From [Streptosporangium] indianense (GTDB lineage: Bacteria > Actinomycetota > Actinomycetes > Streptomycetales > Streptomycetaceae), in the NCBI RefSeq assembly GCF_021474405.1, contig NZ_JAKEIO010000043.1, positions 1 to 53,805 of the forward strand: DNA of 53,805 nt, read 5' to 3'. Position numbers and translations under genes: made by a program. The notes beneath the pieces are model-generated. The model saw only the letters and a list, made by a program, of their open reading frames with translations, was not told where the DNA came from and did no database searches. Of the stretch, positions 35,466 to 45,393 are shown in pieces. Within the stretch, counting starts at the first letter, position 1; each line of letters begins with the position of its first letter.

Positions 35466-36326
35466 TCACTTGTTGAGGGTGCACGCGGCCAGGGCCTCCA
35501 GGCCCTGCGGCTTGGCGGCGGTCCGCCCGATGGCGGTGGCGATGCGGTTGACGGTCGAGACGCGCTTGTCCTTGAGGGGGCCGAGGATGGCGTTCTGGAC
35601 GAAGTTGGGGCCGCCCTGGCCGACGGTGTCGACCAGGCGCTTGTTGGCTTCCTGGATCTGCGTGTTGAGCAGGGTGAGGTTGCGGTCGACCTCGGCCTTG
35701 GCGGAGGCGGGCACGGCCGGGAGCTTGGAGCGGACGTCCGGACAGGTGATCGTGCCGGCACCGGCGTTACCGGCGTTCCCCGCATTGCCGACGTTGCCCG
35801 CGTTCCCTGCATTGCCGGCGCTGCCCGCGTTGCCGCCCGCCTGCGGCTTGCCGGCCGCGCCGCCGCCCGCGTTGGTACCCGCGCCGTTCAGCGTGCAGGC
35901 GGCCAGGGCCTCCAGGCCCTGCGGCTTGGCGGCGGTCCGTCCGATGGCGGTGGCGATGCGGTTGACGGTCGAGACGCGCTTGTCCTTGAGGGGGCCGAGG
36001 ATGGCGTTCTGGACGAAGTTGGGGCCGCCCTGGCCGACGGTGTCGACCAGACGCTTGTTCGCTTCCTGGATCTGCGTGTTGAGCAGGGTGAGGTTGCGGT
36101 CGACCTCGGCCTTGGCGGAGGCGGGCACGGCCGGGAGCTTGGAGCGGACGTCCGGGCAGGTGATCGTGCCCGGCCCGGCCAGCGTCCGGGCGTTCTCGGC
36201 GCCGCTGTCGGGCGTCTCCCCGGCGAGGGCGAAGCCGGCGATCACCGTGCCGGACAGTGCCACCGCGGCGGCGCCGCCGATGAACGTGACGCGACGCTTG
36301 TTGTACTTCGGAAGAGCCCTGGACAT
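35466..36326 (-). CDS. Secreted protein with two identical 95-residue modules
   Basis: This 286-residue protein has a signal sequence (RRVTFIGGAAAVALSGTVIAG). Two copies of one module (residues 53-147 and 191-285) follow, identical at all 95 positions. Each begins GTITCPDVRSKLPAVPASA, ends LEALAACTLN and has two cysteines (57/144 and 195/282) that could form one disulfide. Between them is a Gly/Asn/Ala-rich linker with repeated GNA triplets. The family is not recognised. DNA copies are 414 bases apart and nearly identical, so the duplication is recent or kept similar by recombination. Confidence 0.85.
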   Translation of the reverse strand: MSRALPKYNKRRVTFIGGAAAVALSGTVIAGFALAGETPDSGAENARTLAGPGTITCPDVRSKLPAVPASAKAEVDRNLTLLNTQIQEANKRLVDTVGQGGPNFVQNAILGPLKDKRVSTVNRIATAIGRTAAKPQGLEALAACTLNGAGTNAGGGAAGKPQAGGNAGSAGNAGNAGNVGNAGNAGNAGAGTITCPDVRSKLPAVPASAKAEVDRNLTLLNTQIQEANKRLVDTVGQGGPNFVQNAILGPLKDKRVSTVNRIATAIGRTAAKPQGLEALAACTLNK

Positions 36327-36474
36327 GCGGATGCCTCACTAGGGGTCGTGGTGTCATCGGTGTCGTAACGCGGCGCCTGCGTTCGGCGAGAGGTACGAGT
36401 AAGCGGTTTCTCGCGTTCAAAGGATCTTCAAATTGCTCTCACGTGGCCGGAAACCGCCTGCCGGCCCTGCTGGA

Positions 36475-36512
36475 TTGACGAATCATGCATAAGTCTGCAT
36501 ACTCATGCATGA
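36475..36512 (+). promoter_or_regulatory. argH promoter with ARG-box-like sites
   Basis: TTGACG (36475-36480) and CATACT (36498-36503) are spaced 17 bases apart. TCATGCAT (36483-36490) and ATGCATGA (36505-36512) form an inverted pair, with TGCATA between them. The repeated TGCAT elements match the argC site, so ArgR control is likely. Confidence 0.7.
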
Positions 36513-36538
36513 CGGTGAGGCACATCCACCCCCCTTGA

Positions 36539-37984
<1,446 letters not shown>

Positions 37985-38162
37985 GGGGCACGCCCCCTCA
38001 GGGGCGCGGGGCTGTATCGAGGTGCGGCTCCGCCGCGTGGGCGCGAACAAGCGAAGACGACCGGCACTCGCCGAAACACCGCAACGGCCGAGCTCCGAGG
38101 CGAAGGTCATCGCGGGTACGTTGGTCGGAAGCCGTACCGGAGCCGACCGAACGGAGCCCGCG
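37985..38162. repeat. Dispersed GC-rich element after argH
   Basis: GGGGCACGCCCCCTCAGGGGC forms a hairpin just after the argH stop. GCGCGGGGCTGTATCGAGGTG and GCGGCTCCGCCGCGTGGGCGC then follow. This belongs to a family of short Streptomyces repeats that flank gene ends. It probably acts as the argH terminator. GAACGGAG at 38150-38157 is the ribosome site of the next gene. Confidence 0.55.
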
Positions 38163-39134
38163 ATGCCCTTCGCCCGCCTGGCCACTGCGACCACCCCCAC
38201 CTGCCACATCGGCCTCGGCCTCGCCGCCGTAGGGCGCCCGGGCTACATCAACCTCGGCCGGGACGAAGACCTCGGAGAAGACCGGAGCGTCGAGACGCTC
38301 CGCACCCGCACGCACGAACTCCTCGACGCCGCCTACGCCCAGGGTGTCCGCTACTTCGACGTGGCCCGCTCCTACGGCCGCTCCGAGGAGTTCCTCGCCG
38401 ACTGGCTGAAGGACAGGCCCGGCCTCGACGACATCGTCGTAGGCAGCAAGTGGGGCTACACGTACACCGCCGACTGGTCCACCGACGCAGAGAAGCACGA
38501 GGTCAAGGACCACAGCCTCGCCACCTACGAACGCCAGCGCGCCGAGAGCGACGCCCTGCTCGGCGACCGGCTCGACCTCTACCAGATCCACTCGGTGACC
38601 CCGGACAGTCCGGCCCTCACCGACAAGGAGCTGCACGCGAAGCTCGCGGAGGCCGCCGCGCAGGGCCTGACCGTCGGGTTCTCCACCAGCGGCCCCGCCC
38701 AGGCGGACGCGATCCGCGCCGCCCTCGCGGTGACGGTCGACGGCGAACCCCTCTTCCGTACCGTGCAGTCCACGTACAACGCGCTGGAGACCTCCGCCGC
38801 GCCCGCCCTCGCCGAGGCCCACGCCGCCGGACTCACCGTGATCGTCAAGGAGGGCATGGCCAACGGCCGGCTCGCCGGACCGCACGCCCCCGGCGCCCTG
38901 CGGGAGATCGCCGACCGGACCGGGCTGGGCTGCGACGCCGTGGCCCTGGCCGTCATCCTCCGGCAGCCCTGGGCCGGTGTCGTCCTCTCCGGTGCCGCCA
39001 CCACCAACCAGCTCGCCTCGAACCTGCACGCGGCGGTCGTCGACCTCGACGACGACCAGCTGACCCGCCTCGCCACGCTGGTGGAGGAGCCGCGCGCGTA
39101 CTGGCAGCGGCGCGCACAGCTGCCCTGGCACTGA
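38163..39134 (+). CDS. Aldo/keto reductase
   Basis: This 323-residue NADPH-dependent enzyme has a TIM-barrel pattern: IGLGLAAVGRPGYINLGR, the catalytic Asp/Tyr region GVRYFDVARSYGRSEEFLADWL, the Lys in VVGSKWGYTYTADW and the His in LYQIHSVTPDS. The C-terminal NADPH site (ILRQPWAGVVLSGAATTNQL) is present. The substrate is unknown. It starts at ATG 38163 behind GGAG. It is divergent in function from its neighbours, and no operon partner is evident. Confidence 0.9.
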   Translation: MPFARLATATTPTCHIGLGLAAVGRPGYINLGRDEDLGEDRSVETLRTRTHELLDAAYAQGVRYFDVARSYGRSEEFLADWLKDRPGLDDIVVGSKWGYTYTADWSTDAEKHEVKDHSLATYERQRAESDALLGDRLDLYQIHSVTPDSPALTDKELHAKLAEAAAQGLTVGFSTSGPAQADAIRAALAVTVDGEPLFRTVQSTYNALETSAAPALAEAHAAGLTVIVKEGMANGRLAGPHAPGALREIADRTGLGCDAVALAVILRQPWAGVVLSGAATTNQLASNLHAAVVDLDDDQLTRLATLVEEPRAYWQRRAQLPWH

Positions 39135-39185
39135 TCACACCGGCACCCGCAGCACCACGGCAGTGGTGAGTCACGCATGCCCCGC

Positions 39186-39225
39186 ATGAGACATTCGTGT
39201 CTCATATGGGTTAGGCTTGTCTCAT
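39186..39225 (+). promoter_or_regulatory. TetR operator and leaderless promoter
   Basis: ATGAGACA-TTCG-TGTCTCAT (39186-39205) is an 8-bp inverted repeat with a 4-base centre. A third half-site, TGTCTCAT (39218-39225), overlaps the start codon. TAGGCT (39212-39217) between them is a likely -10 for a leaderless transcript starting near the ATG at 39224. The TetR protein should bind here and repress its own gene and the efflux pump. Confidence 0.75.
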
Positions 39226-39775
39226 GGCTGTCGACCCTGAGCACGTGCTGCGCGCCGCCGCCGCCCTGCTGACCCGCAAATCCACCGCGACCATGGACGA
39301 GGTCGCCAAGGCCGCCGGGATCAGCCGGGCCACGCTGCACCGACACTTCGCCGGACGCGATGCCCTCGTCCGGGCACTGGAGGCGCTCGGCATCGCGGAG
39401 TGCGAGGCGGCGCTGGACGTGGCCCGGATCGACGAGGGCACGGCGAGCGAGGCGGTCCGCCGCCTGGTCGGGGCCATGGAGCCCGCCGCCGGACTGCTCG
39501 CGTTCCTCTACACCGAGAACCAGCTGTTCGAGGGCGAGGGCCAGAACGCCGGCTGGGCCACGATCGACGACCGGATCTCCGGCCTGTTCCGCCGCGGCCA
39601 GCTCGGCGGCGAGTTCCGCATCGACCTCACGCCCGCGTGGCTCACCGAGGCGCTCTACGGCCTCATGGCCTCCGGCGCCTGGATGGTGCACAGCGGCAAG
39701 GGCGCACCCAAGGACTTCCAGCACATGATCGTCGAGCTGCTGCTCGGCGGCGCACTCAGGAGAGAGGAATCATGA
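39224..39775 (+). CDS. TetR-family transcriptional repressor
   Basis: This 183-residue protein has the N-terminal TetR helix-turn-helix (about 8-52: AAAALLTRKSTATMDEVAKAAGISRATLHRHFAGRDALVRAL) and a helical ligand-binding domain. Its stop overlaps the ATG of the MFS exporter, so it should repress that pump until a toxic ligand binds. It probably autoregulates through the inverted repeat just upstream, one arm of which covers its own start. The ligand is unknown. Confidence 0.93.
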   Translation: MAVDPEHVLRAAAALLTRKSTATMDEVAKAAGISRATLHRHFAGRDALVRALEALGIAECEAALDVARIDEGTASEAVRRLVGAMEPAAGLLAFLYTENQLFEGEGQNAGWATIDDRISGLFRRGQLGGEFRIDLTPAWLTEALYGLMASGAWMVHSGKGAPKDFQHMIVELLLGGALRREES

Positions 39776-41307
39776 CCAGCACCCTGCAGGCGGCGGAGAC
39801 GACCGAGGCGGTGAAGCGCCCGGGCCGCTGGCTCGCGCTCGGCGTCCTCGTGCTCGCCGTGCTGCTGGTGGCCGTCGACGCGACCGTCCTCGGTCTCGCG
39901 ACCCCCTACATCAGCGAGGACCTCAAGCCCTCCGGCACCCAGCTGCTGTGGATCGGCGACGTCTACTCGTTCGTCATCGCCGGTCTGCTTGTGTCCATGG
40001 GCAGCCTCGGCGACCGGATCGGCCGCAAGCGGATCCTGCTGGTCGGGGCCACGGCGTTCGGCGCGATATCCGTCGTCAACGCCTACGCCGGCACGCCCGA
40101 GATGATGATCGCCGCACGGGCGCTGCTCGGCGTCGCCGGAGCGACCCTCATGCCGGCGACGCTCGCCCTGATCCGCAACCTCTTCCACGACCCGCGCGAA
40201 CGCAGCCTCGCCGTCGGCATCTGGGGCGCCACCGCCTCCGCGGGTACGGCGGTCGGTCCGATCGTCGGCGGGTTCCTGCTGGAGCACTTCTGGTGGGGTT
40301 CGGTCTTCCTGATCAACCTGCCCGTGATGGCCGTCCTGGTCCTCGTCGGCATCAAGCTGCTGCCCGAGTCGCGCACCGCGAACCCCGGCCCCTGGGACCT
40401 GGTCAGCGTCGTGCTGTCGCTGGTCGGCATGATCGGCGTCGTGTACGCGATCAAGGAGGCCGCCACCCACGGCTTCGGCTGGAGCACCCTGGCGGCGGGC
40501 CTGCTGGGCGCGGCCGCCCTGTACGGATTCGTACGCCGTCAGCTCAGGCTGCCCGCCCCGCTGCTGGACATGCGGCTGTTCCGGCACCGCGGCTTCAGCG
40601 GGGCGGTGCTGGCCGATCTGCTGACCATCCTCGGCCTGTCCGGGCTGGTGTTCTTCCTGTCCCAGTACCTGCAACTCGTCCAGGGCAGGGGGCCGTTCGA
40701 GGCCGGGCTCGCCGAACTGCCCGCAGCCGTCGGTGCGGTGGTGGCCGGACTGGCCGCGGGGCGTGCGGCCCGGCGCTTCTCGGTGCGGGCCGTGGTCTCC
40801 GGGGGCCTCGCGGCGATCGGCGCCGCGCTGGCCGTGCTGACCGTGCTCGGCCAGTCCACCGGCTACCCGCTGCTCGGGGCGGCGCTGCTGGTGGTCGGTG
40901 TCGGGGCCGGCTTCTCGTTCACCGTGACCGCCGACGTGATCCTCTCCAGTGTGCCCAAGGAGCACGCGGGCTCCGCGTCCGCCGTGTCCGAGACGGCGTA
41001 CGAACTCGGTGCGGCACTCGGTATCGCCGCGCTGGGCTCCATCGTCACCGGCGTCTACCGCGACTTCACCGGCCCGACGGGCACACCGGCCGCGGCCCAC
41101 GAGTCACTGGGCGGCGCGGTGGAGTCGGCGGCGCACATGCCGGCCCACAGCGCCGAGGCGATGCTGGAAGCGGCCCGTACGTCCTTCGTCGACGGCCTGG
41201 CCCTGGCAGCCGGCGCCGGCGCCGCGGTCCTCCTGGCGGCAGCGGTGGCGGCCTGGTTCCTGCTGAGGGGCCAGAACCTGGAAGACAGCGAACCGACCCA
41301 CCATTAA
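39772..41307 (+). CDS. MFS multidrug exporter (EmrB/QacA type, 14 helices)
   Basis: This 511-residue membrane protein has about 14 hydrophobic helices and the DHA2-type motifs: LDATVLG-like AVDATVLGLATPYI, GSLGDRIGRKRILLVG (motif A) and GPIVGGFLLEHFWWGSVFLINLP (motif C). It would expel drugs or dyes using the proton gradient. It is translated from an ATGA overlap with the TetR gene. The C-terminus is hydrophilic (GQNLEDSEPTHH). The gene is followed by the repeat patch at 41320. Confidence 0.93.
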   Translation: MTSTLQAAETTEAVKRPGRWLALGVLVLAVLLVAVDATVLGLATPYISEDLKPSGTQLLWIGDVYSFVIAGLLVSMGSLGDRIGRKRILLVGATAFGAISVVNAYAGTPEMMIAARALLGVAGATLMPATLALIRNLFHDPRERSLAVGIWGATASAGTAVGPIVGGFLLEHFWWGSVFLINLPVMAVLVLVGIKLLPESRTANPGPWDLVSVVLSLVGMIGVVYAIKEAATHGFGWSTLAAGLLGAAALYGFVRRQLRLPAPLLDMRLFRHRGFSGAVLADLLTILGLSGLVFFLSQYLQLVQGRGPFEAGLAELPAAVGAVVAGLAAGRAARRFSVRAVVSGGLAAIGAALAVLTVLGQSTGYPLLGAALLVVGVGAGFSFTVTADVILSSVPKEHAGSASAVSETAYELGAALGIAALGSIVTGVYRDFTGPTGTPAAAHESLGGAVESAAHMPAHSAEAMLEAARTSFVDGLALAAGAGAAVLLAAAVAAWFLLRGQNLEDSEPTHH

Positions 41308-41550
41308 GAACCACGCCCCAAAGGGGCGCGGGGAACTACGCGAACCGGGCACGGGGGGTCCAACCCCACAACGCCCGGGGAGCGAGGCCCAAAGGGGCGC
41401 GGGGAACTGCGCGAACCGGGCACGGGGTGTGACCCCACAACGCCCGGGGAGCAATGCCCCAAAGGGGCGCGGGGAACTGCGCGACGAGCCCCCACAACCC
41501 GCAGCCGCCGACGAACCGGTCCCCCCGACCCCACCCGCGCCCCGAAGAAC
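41308..41550. repeat. Three tandem ~71-bp GC-rich units between the MFS and acyltransferase genes
   Basis: Units begin with AAAGGGGCGCGGGGAACT at 41320, 41391 and 41461 (periods 71 and 70 bases). They share GCGAACCGGGCACGGGG and CCCCACAACGCCCGGGGAGC. The core is the reverse complement of the core in the patch at 30571. No gene is visible. The patch lies between two convergent genes and may act in termination. Confidence 0.9.
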
Positions 41551-42225
41551 CTACGCCGCTTCTTTCGCCTTGCTCGCGTACATGTCCACGTACTCCTGCC
41601 CCGACAACCGCATCACCTCGGCCATCACCGAGTCCGTCACGGCCCGCAGCACATAGCGATCCCGGTCCATCCCCTCGTACCGGGAGAACTCCATCGCCTC
41701 ACCGAACCGCACCGTGACCTTCCCCGGCCGGGGCAGCCCCGCCCCACCCGGCTGCAGCTTGTCCGTACCGATCATGGCGAACGGCACCACCGGCGCCCCC
41801 GTCATCAGGGTCAGCCGGGCGATCCCCGTCCGCCCCCGGTACAGCCGCCCGTCGGGCGACCGCGTCCCCTCGGGGTAGATCCCGAAGACCCGGCCTTCCT
41901 CCAGCACCCGCCGGCCGGTCATCAGCGCGGCGACACCGCCCCGCCCACCGTCCCGGTCGACCGGGATCATGCCGACACCGGTGAAGAACCAGGCCATCAG
42001 CCGCCCCTTGACCCCCTTCCCGGTCACGTACTCGTCCTTGCCGATGAAGAAGACCTGACGGTCGCAGACCAGCGGCAGGATCATCGAGTCGATGAACGTC
42101 AGGTGGTTGCCGGCCAGGATGACAGGGCCGTCGCCGGGAATGTGCTCCGCACCCTCCACCTGTGGGCGGAACATCAGGCGCATGATCGGGCCGAGCACTG
42201 CCTTGATGAGCGCGAAGCGGGACAA
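41551..42225 (-). CDS. plsC: 1-acyl-sn-glycerol-3-phosphate acyltransferase, TTG start
   Basis: PlsC-type enzymes acylate lysophosphatidic acid to phosphatidic acid at the membrane. The 224-residue protein has the HX4D motif (GNHLTFIDSMILPL), the glycerol-phosphate site FGIYPEGTRSPDGRLYRG and GAPVVPFAMIGT. I use a TTG at 42225, with GGAGGG five bases upstream (MSRFALIKAVLGPIMRLMF), rather than the longer frame from 42312. The family N-terminus and the ribosome site agree. It is divergent from the glycerophosphodiesterase gene. Confidence 0.85.
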   Translation of the reverse strand: MSRFALIKAVLGPIMRLMFRPQVEGAEHIPGDGPVILAGNHLTFIDSMILPLVCDRQVFFIGKDEYVTGKGVKGRLMAWFFTGVGMIPVDRDGGRGGVAALMTGRRVLEEGRVFGIYPEGTRSPDGRLYRGRTGIARLTLMTGAPVVPFAMIGTDKLQPGGAGLPRPGKVTVRFGEAMEFSRYEGMDRDRYVLRAVTDSVMAEVMRLSGQEYVDMYASKAKEAA

Positions 42226-42612
42226 CGGACCCTCCGGTGTCAAGGGGTTCTGTATGAGTCTGTGCAGGTGAGGACGATACTCGTGGCCCCGGTCATCGCG
42301 CACATCGGGCACGGCGACTTCACCGATGCCTTACGCACTGTTGACGCGTGTTTACCTGCGGTGGTGCACGGCCGACGGTACGTAACGCGACCGACATGCT
42401 GTGACGCACATCGCCCCGGAGCCCACCGCACGCGTTCCCAGAACGGCACGCCCGAATCGAACATGATGCGACGAGCCATCAACTCATGCTCCTCACCAGG
42501 CACTACGACATCCCGCGTCACCCGCGTGTTCCACCCCGGGTCTCCCACCGGTCATGTACGCGCCCCTACGATCGGCCCGCACGGACGAGCCGCGACGGCA
42601 GGAAGGGCGCTC
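42226..42612. other. Divergent intergenic region, no gene seen
   Basis: These 387 bases separate the acyltransferase (minus) and the phosphodiesterase (plus). The region is less GC-rich than its surroundings in places (GTTGACGCGTGTTTACC near 42340), so promoters are likely. No clear -35/-10 pair or operator was identified. A 102-residue minus-strand open frame here lacks a family match and a ribosome site and is not called. Confidence 0.4.
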
Positions 42613-43776
42613 ATGGGAACGCAGGAGTCGAACGAAGAAACGAGCGGTGCGGGACGGCGGGCCCTGCTCGGAGCCGCGGTGCTCGGGGCCGGCGGAGCGG
42701 TCCTCGGCATGGCCGGCACGGCCCGCGCCGACGGAGCGCGGCACGGTGGCGGCGGATTCAAGAGCCTGCCCAAGCCGACGATCATCGGCCACCGCGGCGC
42801 CAGTGGCTACCGCCCCGAGCACACCTTCGGTTCGTACCAGCTCGCCCTCGACCTGGGTGCCGACATCGTCGAGGCGGGCGACCTGGTGCCCACCAAGGAC
42901 GGGCACCTGGTCTGCCGTCACGAGCCGGAGATCGGCGGCACCACGGACGTCGCCGACCACCCCGAGTTCGCCGACCGCAAGACGACCAAGCTGCTCGACG
43001 GCGTCTCCACCACCGGCTGGTTCACCGAGGACTTCACGCTCGCCGAGCTGAAGACCCTGCGCGCGGTCGAGCGCATCCCGGCCAACCGCCCGCACAACAC
43101 CCTCTACAACGGCCGCTGGGAGATCCCTACCTTCGACGAGGTCCTCAGGTGGCAGGACGAACAGACCCGCAAGCGCGGCAAGCAGGTGTGGATCTACCCC
43201 GAGCTGAAGCACCCCACCTACTTCCGCAAGCAGGGTCTGCCCCTGGAGGAGCGGGTCGCCAGGCTGCTGCGCACCTACCGCAAGGACCGGCGCAGCTCCC
43301 CGGTCATCCTCCAGTCCTTCGAGCCGACCAGCATCCAGCGCCTGCACAAGATCGTCGACAATCCGCTGGTCGTCCTGCTGTCCTCGGCCGGCTCCCGCCC
43401 CTGGGACTTCGTCGAGACCGGCGACCCGCGCACGGTCGCCGACCTGGTCAAGCCGGCCGGCCTTCGTGAGATCGCCTCCTACGCCCAGGGCATCGGCCCG
43501 ACCCTGGACCTGGTCGTCCCGCGCGACGCCCAGGGCAGGCTCACCACGCCGACGACCCTGGTCGCCGACGCGCACCGGGTCGGTCTCGTCCTGCACCCGT
43601 ACACCATGCGCAACGAGAACCCCTTCCTGCCCGCGGACTTCCGCAAGGGCACGGACGCGGACGCCTACGGTGACGTCTTCGGCGCCTACAAGGCGTACTT
43701 CGCGACCGGCATCGACGGCGTCTTCACCGACCAGCCCGACACGGGTCTGCTGGCCCGGGAGGACTTCAAGGGCTGA
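42613..43776 (+). CDS. Secreted glycerophosphodiester phosphodiesterase
   Basis: The enzyme would release glycerol-3-phosphate from phospholipid headgroup diesters outside the cell. The 387-residue protein has a Tat-like signal (GRRALLGAAVLGAGGAVLG, cut near ARA). The GDPD barrel begins IIGHRGASGYRPEHTFGSY, with TKDGHLVCRHEPEIGGTTDV, and ends GIDGVFTDQPDTG. The catalytic His of HRGA and the second His (CRHEPE) are present. The ATG at 42613 has GGAAGGGCGC upstream. Such genes are often phosphate-regulated; no PHO box was recognised. Confidence 0.9.
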   Translation: MGTQESNEETSGAGRRALLGAAVLGAGGAVLGMAGTARADGARHGGGGFKSLPKPTIIGHRGASGYRPEHTFGSYQLALDLGADIVEAGDLVPTKDGHLVCRHEPEIGGTTDVADHPEFADRKTTKLLDGVSTTGWFTEDFTLAELKTLRAVERIPANRPHNTLYNGRWEIPTFDEVLRWQDEQTRKRGKQVWIYPELKHPTYFRKQGLPLEERVARLLRTYRKDRRSSPVILQSFEPTSIQRLHKIVDNPLVVLLSSAGSRPWDFVETGDPRTVADLVKPAGLREIASYAQGIGPTLDLVVPRDAQGRLTTPTTLVADAHRVGLVLHPYTMRNENPFLPADFRKGTDADAYGDVFGAYKAYFATGIDGVFTDQPDTGLLAREDFKG

Positions 43777-43867
43777 CCCCCGTCAACAGCCGGGGCCACA
43801 CCCCCCGGTCGAGTGAGCTTCGGCCGCCCGGGCAACCCGCCGCCCGGGCGGCCGCGTCGCTCCGCAT

Positions 43868-44362
43868 ATGACGCACGACCTGGTCACCGCCCTGCGCCCG
43901 CTGCTCACCGCGGAGGCCTGCGCGGAGGCACATTTCAGCGGAACCGAGCCGGGTGATCTGGAGCAGGCGGTCTGGCTCCGCCTGCTGGAGCGCCTCGACG
44001 CGGAGGACCCGCCGCTCGACCCCGAACAGTGGCTGCGCCGCGCCGTCCGCTCCGAGGTGCGCCGCACCCGCCGCAGGCACCGCCTCGAACGGCCGTACGC
44101 CGGTGAACCGGTCGACGACCAGGACCCCGACCCCGAACAGCTCGCCCTCACGGCGGCCCGTGGCCGGGCCCTGCGTGAGGCGGTGCGCCGCCTCCCGGGC
44201 CGCTGCCCCCGGCTCATGGAGGCCCTGCTCTCGCCTGAGGACCTGACATACCGGGAAATCGCAGGGGAGTTGGGTATCTCACAGGGGAGTCTTGGCCCGG
44301 AACGTTCCAGATGCCTGGGATGTCTCAGGAGATTGCTGTCGCCGGAGGTTGCGGCCCGCTGA
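43868..44362 (+). CDS. ECF-like RNA polymerase sigma factor
   Basis: This 164-residue protein has sigma region 2 features (LEQAVWLRLLERLDAE, QWLRRAVRSEVRRTRRRHR) and a C-terminal region 4 HTH (EDLTYREIAGELGISQGSLGPERSRCLGCLRRLL). It lacks the long sigma-70 regions 1 and 3. The region 2 core is shorter than usual, so it could be an ECF-like or degenerate member. No anti-sigma gene is adjacent. It starts at ATG 43868 (MTHDLVTALRPLL). Confidence 0.75.
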   Translation: MTHDLVTALRPLLTAEACAEAHFSGTEPGDLEQAVWLRLLERLDAEDPPLDPEQWLRRAVRSEVRRTRRRHRLERPYAGEPVDDQDPDPEQLALTAARGRALREAVRRLPGRCPRLMEALLSPEDLTYREIAGELGISQGSLGPERSRCLGCLRRLLSPEVAAR

Positions 44363-44418
44363 GGACGGGGATAGGAGTGGGGACGACAGGTGATCAGATG
44401 AGCGGGAGGCGTGCGCAC

Positions 44419-44916
44419 ATGGGCATGAGCGTGATCATCTCTGCGGCGGCCGAGCAGGACGCGGAGCAGATCTTCAGGCTGCAGTACCTGTGCTTCCAGT
44501 CGGAGGCGGCGCTGTACGGGAACTACCGCATCGACCCGCTCGTCCAAAGCCTCGACTCGGTCCGCGAGGAGGTCACCCGCGACTGCGTCTTCGTGGCCCG
44601 GCTCGGCGAGGAGGTCGTCGGCTCGGTCCGCGGCTCCGTCACCGAGGACGGCGCCGCCGCGATCGGCAAGCTCTGCGTCCACCCGCGCCTCCAGGGACAC
44701 GGCATCGGAGCCCGCCTCCTCCGGGCCGCCGAGTCGGCCCTCGCCGACCAGCACGGCGCCACACGCTTCCGTCTCCACACGGGCCACCGCAGCGAGGGCA
44801 ACCTCCGCCTCTACCGCAAGGTCGGCTACGAGACGGTGGGCAGGTCCCAGGGCGCCGACGGCGTACCGATGATCATCCTGGAGAAGCCGGCCGGCACCTA
44901 CGCGGCGACAGCTTGA
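44419..44916 (+). CDS. GNAT-family N-acetyltransferase
   Basis: This 165-residue protein shows the acetyl-CoA motif (KLCVHPRLQGHGIGARLLRAAESAL) and the B-motif end (HRSEGNLRLYRKVGYETVGRSQ). The substrate is unknown; a resistance-type or small-molecule acetyltransferase is possible. The ATG at 44419 (MGMSVIISAAAEQD) has GGGAGG nine bases upstream, so it is preferred to ATG 44398. A copy of the dispersed GC-rich element (AGGGGCTCGGGGAACTGCGCG, about 44930-44950) follows the gene. Confidence 0.85.
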   Translation: MGMSVIISAAAEQDAEQIFRLQYLCFQSEAALYGNYRIDPLVQSLDSVREEVTRDCVFVARLGEEVVGSVRGSVTEDGAAAIGKLCVHPRLQGHGIGARLLRAAESALADQHGATRFRLHTGHRSEGNLRLYRKVGYETVGRSQGADGVPMIILEKPAGTYAATA

Positions 44917-44984
44917 TCCGCCCCTTCAGGGGCTCGGGGAACTGCGCGAACGACCCCACACGGTCCGCGGCCGCCTGACGGACC

Positions 44985-45392
44985 TCAGGCGGCATCCTCC
45001 TTGGGCGCACCCTTGCGCAGCCAGTAGATGGCGGACAACGGCAAGAGCACGGGAATGAAGAGGTACCCCATCCCGAAGTCCGACCACACCGTCGCGTCCG
45101 GGAAGGCGGACGGCTCGACCAGGGTCCAGGTCCCCACCGTCAGCACCCCCACCAATTCGGCGACACAGCACGCGAGGGCGACCCTCCGCGCCGTCTCCCC
45201 ACCCCGCACCAGCGTGTACGTGATGAACCCGTACACGACACCCGCCACGGCCGACAGCGAGTACGCCAGCGGCGCGCGGTCGAACTCCGTCGTGATCTGA
45301 TACGCGGACCGCGACACCGCTCCCACGACCATCACGCCGTACAGCCACACCAGCAGCGTGCCCGGCCCGCTGATCAGCCGGCGCCGGCTCAC
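44985..45392 (-). CDS. Four-helix membrane protein (unknown family)
   Basis: This 135-residue protein has four hydrophobic helices (VWLYGVMVVGAVS, YSLSAVAGVVYGFITYTL, ALACCVAELVGVLTVGTW and GMGYLFIPVLLPLSAIYW) and a charged C-terminus (RKGAPKEDAA). I do not recognise a named family. GTG 45392 (VSRRRLISGPGTL) has GGGAGG six bases upstream; ATG 45413, inside the upstream gene, is an alternative with GGAGGT eight bases upstream. It is coupled to the next membrane gene upstream. Confidence 0.65.
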   Translation of the reverse strand: MSRRRLISGPGTLLVWLYGVMVVGAVSRSAYQITTEFDRAPLAYSLSAVAGVVYGFITYTLVRGGETARRVALACCVAELVGVLTVGTWTLVEPSAFPDATVWSDFGMGYLFIPVLLPLSAIYWLRKGAPKEDAA

Positions 45393-45393
45393 C

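Noticed and set aside
42240..42548. 102-codon minus-strand open frame between plsC and the phosphodiesterase gene
   Set aside because: No family resemblance, no ribosome site and poor codon bias.
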